A stretch of 64,000 bases of DNA, taken from NCBI GenBank assembly GCA_033439265.1, contig JAVTVX010000009.1, positions 9,141,109 through 9,205,108 on the forward strand, read 5' to 3'. Shown here in pieces: positions 59,961 to 64,000 of the stretch. The position numbers and the translations under genes are program-made. The notes under the pieces were generated by a model. It worked only from the letters and a program-made list of their open reading frames with translations. It was not told the DNA's origin and made no database searches. Within the stretch, counting starts at the first letter, position 1. Each line of letters opens with the position of its first letter. This DNA is from Dillenia suffruticosa. Lineage: Eukaryota; Streptophyta; Magnoliopsida; Dilleniales; Dilleniaceae.

Positions 59961-60379
59961 CGTGATAATATTTGTGACTGTGATTATGATTGTAATTATA
60001 TTTAAAACATATATAATATAATACTTATATTTATTAATATTTGAATTTTGTTTTTGTATCTAAAATTCTTGTGTCTACGATTGAAAGTATATAAGATAAG
60101 TTTTTGAGATTGACTCTCTCATATGAACAATTGCCTCTAATGTCTGTTAGACATGTAGAGATGAGACAGTATTACTTTGTGGTATATTAACATACAAGTT
60201 GCCTTATTAGAGTACTAAGATTAGATTACTAATTGCGTATATTAAATATATGGTAATCGAAATAGATTCCCCACAATCCATTAAATTTGTTTAATAGTCT
60301 GTTGTGAGTTTTTCTTGATATTGTGAGAGTTTGAGGACTTGTAAGACGGAAACTTAGATCAAGTGTTGTATACACTTGG
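59961..60379 (+). other. Copia relic 3' tail
   Basis: This non-coding tail resembles the region after pol in the copia element at 15793-22888 (for example TTGACTCTCTCATATGA against the CGACTCTCACACACGA block). It is cut by the gypsy element starting at 60380. Confidence 0.5.
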
Positions 60380-60688
60380 TGTAACACCGCCACCACGGTA
60401 TCTATAATTTAATTATATAGAGAGAAATTTATTTATTTAAATTTATTTTTGATTTTGGAGGTATTTAAATTAAATTTTGGTATATTTTAATTTGCTGAAT
60501 CCGCGAATCAAAATAAACACCATTTTTACAAAAAATTTAAATTTTAGTGAAGTGTGGGTGTGAACACACACACACAATATATATATATATATAATAAAAA
60601 AAAGAAGAGAGAGAGGAGATGTTGCGTTTTGGAGTGAAACGCAGCACCTCCCCCTTTTTTTCCCAATATGGGTTGGAAACCCTAAATT

Positions 60689-60722
<34 letters not shown>

Positions 60723-61363
60723 TTTCCTCTCTCTCTCTCCCTAACCCTTCACCTTCACGTGGCTGTTCTTCCTCCGCCGCGATTGGTCGCTTGCCCCGCT
60801 ACCTCTTTCCACCGTGAGCAACCACTACCACCTTCTTCTTCTCACTTTACCTCACTCACGGTCTCTCTCTCACTGTTTCTCTCTCTCTCCGCTGCTTACT
60901 CTCTCTATCTCCCGTGATCTCCCTCCCTCTCGATCGCACTCTGCCTCGAGCTTCTACCGAGATCCACTACCACCACGAGCGCACCCAGCCATTGTAGCTC
61001 CTCCCTCCTGCGAGTGCGCTGCAGCACGATCCTCCTTGCACGAGTGCGAGCGCGCCACAGCGCGCGCTCGGGAGCGCACCTGCGTACGAGCGTGCGGCTG
61101 CGCACGAGCGCGCTCTAGCCCACTAGCGCGTAACCCGTGAGCTCGCGACTGCAGTCCAGCTTGCGAGCGCATGTGCCAGCCCGCGAGTCGTGAGCCCACC
61201 AGCCATGACAGCCCACGAGCCCGCGAAACCTATTGTGGCCGCGAAGCCCACTGCGGCCCGCAGCCTGCAAGTCTCTGCGTAGGTAACTGATTCAGGGTTT
61301 TGATTTTGTTCTAAATGTTTATGACCTAACAAATAAATCTTGTCTTGATAGGGATTATTATAG

Positions 61364-61420
61364 ATTTTGGAGTGATCGAGAAGACATTCGAACGAAAATC
61401 TGCGCTCCGAGAAAACCTAG
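61364..61420 (+). other. Predicted 57-bp LTR mini-exon (copy 8)
   Basis: It follows TTATAG and ends AAAACCTAG before GTGAAA. The upstream donor-like site is CGTAG/GTAACT (exon end 61282), an 81-bp gap. The downstream TTTCAG ends at 62854. Confidence 0.58.
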
Positions 61421-61489
61421 GTGAAAAAAATTTCTTACCCATTCGATTTAATTGAATAAATATAAGGGTTAAGTTGAGAAATGAGGAGA

Positions 61490-61715
61490 AACAGTTGGTG
61501 TGCATGCGGTGCGCGCCCTGGGTACTGTGCAAGGGCGCTGCGCGCCCTGCACACAGGGCTTATACATGGGCTCTGCGCGCCCTGCACATGGGGCCTGCAC
61601 ATGGGCTCTCCGCGCCCTGCACATAGACCCTGCACATAGACCCTGCACATGGGCACTGCGCGCCCTGCACATGGGCACTGCGTGCCCTGCACATGGGCAC
61701 TGCACACTGCACAGA
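61490..61715. repeat. Tandem repeat of about 22 bp in LTR of element C
   Basis: Units like GCGCCCTGCACATGGGCACT recur about nine times with small variation. Frames on both strands here are artefacts. The array lies in the predicted second intron, unlike the GC arrays of the other LTRs, which lie in exon 1. Confidence 0.8.
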
Positions 61716-63140
61716 GGAGCACTGGGCTGTGGCACTGCTGGCCCGAGCGAGAGATTGGATTGGTGTGAACCCTGTGCGAGATTGGTTAAGAACCAACACT
61801 TGAGTCTTGTAGACATATTGTATGCATGAACAAAATATGAGAAATTAGGGTAGGGTTCTAAAGGATTCGAACTACTTGATTTGCATACGTGTATTAGAAA
61901 TGATAGCCTATTTCCTATAATTGTGTAGGTTTGAAACTTGTTGATTTTTATATATATATACATTCATAGGTATTGGGTGCCTTGAGTTAGGGGAACACTT
62001 TTTTTCGCTACGTGATACTATTGGGGAGTGCGCTACCCTCCCCCATACTGTGAGTGAGATTTATTTCAATACTTTTGTTTAATATGTAAACCCTATTTTA
62101 TAATATTTTTGATAAATGAGCATGATCTGTCGTGTGTTTGAAATGTTTCAATTAGTTTTGGAACTGACTTTTTGTGAACCGTTGGAGTGTCAAAAAATTT
62201 GGTTGAATTATGAAATTATGCATCCATGTGGTTGAAATGTATAATGTGCCATTTTACACTATATATTGCATTTGGTTTGTGAACCTGATTATGACACATT
62301 CTTGATATGATATTGATTTTGGCCTTAAGAGCTTTGGTATATATTATTCCGTAGCTACGAAGGATACTGTGAAAGGCACTTAGGTGGCCTCCGGATATTT
62401 CTAGGCCGAGGGTATCCCATGAGTTGTCGTGATTTTATTAACAACACGGTACGAGCCAGATTGAACCCGAAAAGGGAGAGGATTTGGATACTCTCTCTAA
62501 ATCTAGCACCTGGACGAGGTACGTCGCCAACACAGGGGTAGAGAGCACTTTAAATAAATTTGTATATAACAACCCCGGTGAACCTGTCATAGGTCGAGAT
62601 AGACCTCTGCCAGAACACTTTCTGCTGGCAGCTCTATGATTTTAATGACAGTGCTTTGGATGCATATTTGACTTGCTAATGCGTGCAAATGATATATTGT
62701 TGAAATGAAATGTATGATGATTTAAAATATAATTTGTATACTTACGTTTTGATACTCTAGTTTCATAATTCTTATTAGACAATTGTATTAACCCACTCAC
62801 TCATTGAGTATTCTTTCCCTGAGTACTCACCCCTCATTTCCCTTCTTGTTTCAGAGATAGTATTTGACAAGAAGCGTTGCTTTTAGGACGTTTAGTATAA
62901 TTGGGGGATCTGGTCTAGACTTGAGTAGTTATTATATATTTTCGCTACAATTTCGTGAGTTAAAAATTGTATTGATGATATATATGTATTTTGAGGTCTA
63001 TAGATGACTATTGTATAATTCTGAGATGACTGTACAAATATGGATATTTAAATTGTGGAACTCTCATGTCATTGCATAACACTACATTGAGACAATTTCT
63101 ATTCATTGTGTATGTTACTTGGGAATGTGTCATATCTTAG

Positions 63141-63396
63141 AAGTGTATTTTAAGACCGCTCGGTGCACCTCTAAATCACAAGAGGGGTGACTGGCAGCTA
63201 TTCATGCCTTTGACGGGAGCATGACAGTAGAGATCTGTAGTTAGGATTGTAAAAATTCGTTTTGTTAAAAGTGTGTTTTAGGACCGCTCGGTACACCTCT
63301 AAATCACAGGAGGGGCGATTGGCAGCTGTTCATGCCTTTGATGGGGGCATGACAGTAGAGATCTGTGGTTAGAACTGTGAAAATTCGTTTTGTTAG
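63141..63396 (+). repeat. 128-bp tandem duplication in LTR of element C
   Basis: Two copies, 63141-63268 and 63269-63396, start AAGTGTATTTTAAGACCGCTC and AAGTGTGTTTTAGGACCGCTC. Related LTRs have a single copy. The copies differ at about ten positions, so the duplication is not recent. Confidence 0.85.
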
Positions 63397-63611
63397 CCTT
63401 GCGTTGTCCTAGATTGTGTGGTATGGATGTGTTGGTTTGATATTGAGATTGGATTTATGTATTGTGAGGCCGGGTTGGCTCTATTGTATAGATAGCAGGT
63501 TGATTGTTATATGGGAAACCTCCGATATACGGGGAGGTCCTGTTCGATTTTCTATAAAAATATAGCTGGCATTCAGGATAATGGACGGTTGCTCAGGATC
63601 CCGGTTCGAGA

Positions 63612-63790
63612 TGTGACTATTCCAAATTTCTTGAACCATGTCTATTCTTTGTGAGGGTAGTCAAGATGTGACTAGTCCAAATTTCTTGAACCAGTCCAAA
63701 TTTCTTGAACCATGCCTATTCTTTGTGAGGGTAGTCAAGATGTGACTAGTCCAAATTTCTTGAACCATGCCTATTCTTTGAACAATACCT
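63612..63790 (+). repeat. Short tandem repeats in leader of element C
   Basis: GTCCAAATTTCTTGAACC occurs three to four times, and GATGTGACTAGTCC twice, between the LTR end and gag. The single-copy version is AGTCCAAAATTCTTGGACC in element A near 37740. Confidence 0.8.
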
Positions 63791-63816
63791 AATAAGGATC
63801 CTTCTCTTGCAGAAGT

Positions 63817-64000
63817 ATGACGACCCGACGGAGCACTCATTTTGCCCCACCAGAGGAATTAGACGAGCCGGAGGATCGTTCCTCGACACGCGTGCCACCA
63901 CCGGTACCTACTCAGCCAGCTGCTCAAGCTAAGACTCCCGTGCCTACACTCAACGCCTTTCTGTAGGTACACGAGTGGTACGCTTCGCATGAGTCCAGAT
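63817..64000 (+). pseudogene. Gypsy gag of element C, N-terminal part
   Basis: An ATG four bases after a CTTGCAG acceptor-like site begins a frame matching element A gag (DEPEDRSSTRVPPP, PTQPAAQAKTPVPTLNAF). It is cut by the window edge. It is treated as part of a retroelement fossil. Confidence 0.8.

Larger units (their letters stand above)
46125..60379 (+). mobile_element. Old Ty1/copia relic carrying nested insertions
   Basis: Plus-strand copia sequence occurs in three pieces: about 46125-47165 (probable LTR beginning TGTTAGAGGC, and leader), 52261-56406 (leader, gag, integrase, reverse transcriptase) and 59140-60379 (end of reverse transcriptase, RNase H, 3' tail). The pieces read in the same order as the copia element at 15793-22888 and align with it through gag and pol. 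Decay is heavy, with many breaks, so this copy is much older. The right end lies beyond the gypsy insertion that starts at 60380. The exact left end is uncertain. Confidence 0.75.
60380..63618 (+). repeat. 5' LTR of element C
   Basis: About 3.24 kb, longer than the other LTRs of the family. It has a CT tract at about 60698-60738, a telobox-like AAACCCTAA near 60678, a GC-rich block and a 22-bp-type array at 61490-61715. It ends near CGAGATGTGACT. Confidence 0.85.
60380..64000 (+). mobile_element. Ty3/gypsy element (element C), left part; continues beyond window
   Basis: A plus-strand LTR starting TGTAACACCGCCACCACGG at 60380 runs to about 63618. A leader and the first part of gag follow, up to the window edge. 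It is related to element A in LTR layout and gag. The insertion cuts the 3' tail of the copia relic. The other end and target duplication (probably CTTGG on the left) lie outside. Whether it is whole cannot be judged. Confidence 0.85.

Noticed and set aside
61435-61963. Frames of 109-164 codons with Cys-rich repeats
   Set aside because: They are translations of a 22-bp tandem array in the LTR; period and composition explain the pattern.

Overview
The window looks like heterochromatic, repeat-dense DNA from a flowering plant, most likely a eudicot. It is AT-rich. It holds plant Ty3/gypsy chromoviruses, Ty1/copia elements and a plant-type LINE, all primed where visible by an initiator-tRNA-Met-like site. 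The only recognisable host gene is a decayed relic of the plant MMS19 (MET18) HEAT-repeat gene. I see no intact host gene, tRNA, rRNA or CRISPR array.

Layout. 1-3067 is AT-rich DNA with an A-rich degenerate repeat and a Tourist-like MITE (1231-1588, TAA target duplication). 3068-11200 is a 5'-truncated LINE on the minus strand. It is split by a minus-strand solo LTR (4424-9508, AAAAT duplication), which is itself split by a plus-strand solo LTR (4601-7154, GACCC duplication). 11200-14107 is AT-rich with no genes, followed by a small CACTA-like relic. 14463-34075 holds exons from the C-terminal half of an MMS19 gene in plus orientation. One exon is split by a complete copia element (15793-22888, GTATC duplication) and a later intron by a complete minus-strand gypsy element (23764-33775, ACTCC duplication). 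A second nearly whole gypsy element lies in plus orientation at 34716-45658 (AGAAA duplication). From about 46125 to beyond 60379 runs an old plus-strand copia relic carrying three insertions: a short, decayed gypsy element (47166-52260), a minus-strand solo LTR (56407-59139, ATTAG duplication), and a gypsy element entering at 60380 whose LTR and gag start run to the right edge.

The eight long gypsy LTRs (2.4-3.2 kb) belong to two related subfamilies in both orientations. They share an unexpected plan: a short A-rich start, often a hairpin, a CT tract, a GC-rich block, a splice-donor-like site, an 81-101 bp intron-like gap, a 57-59 bp mini-exon with AG/GT borders, a 1.06-1.43 kb intron-like stretch ending in a hairpin with a branch-point-like motif, a pyrimidine tract and CAG, and a conserved terminus ending GTGACA. 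The constant length and borders of the mini-exon despite diverged sequence suggest a spliced leader carried inside the LTR. This is the most notable signal in the window.

Relative ages follow from nesting and LTR comparison. The copia relic and the LINE are old, the copia element in MMS19 is intermediate (about 8% LTR divergence by eye), and the two full-length gypsy elements are young (about 1%). Retroelement copies are described as fossils only.
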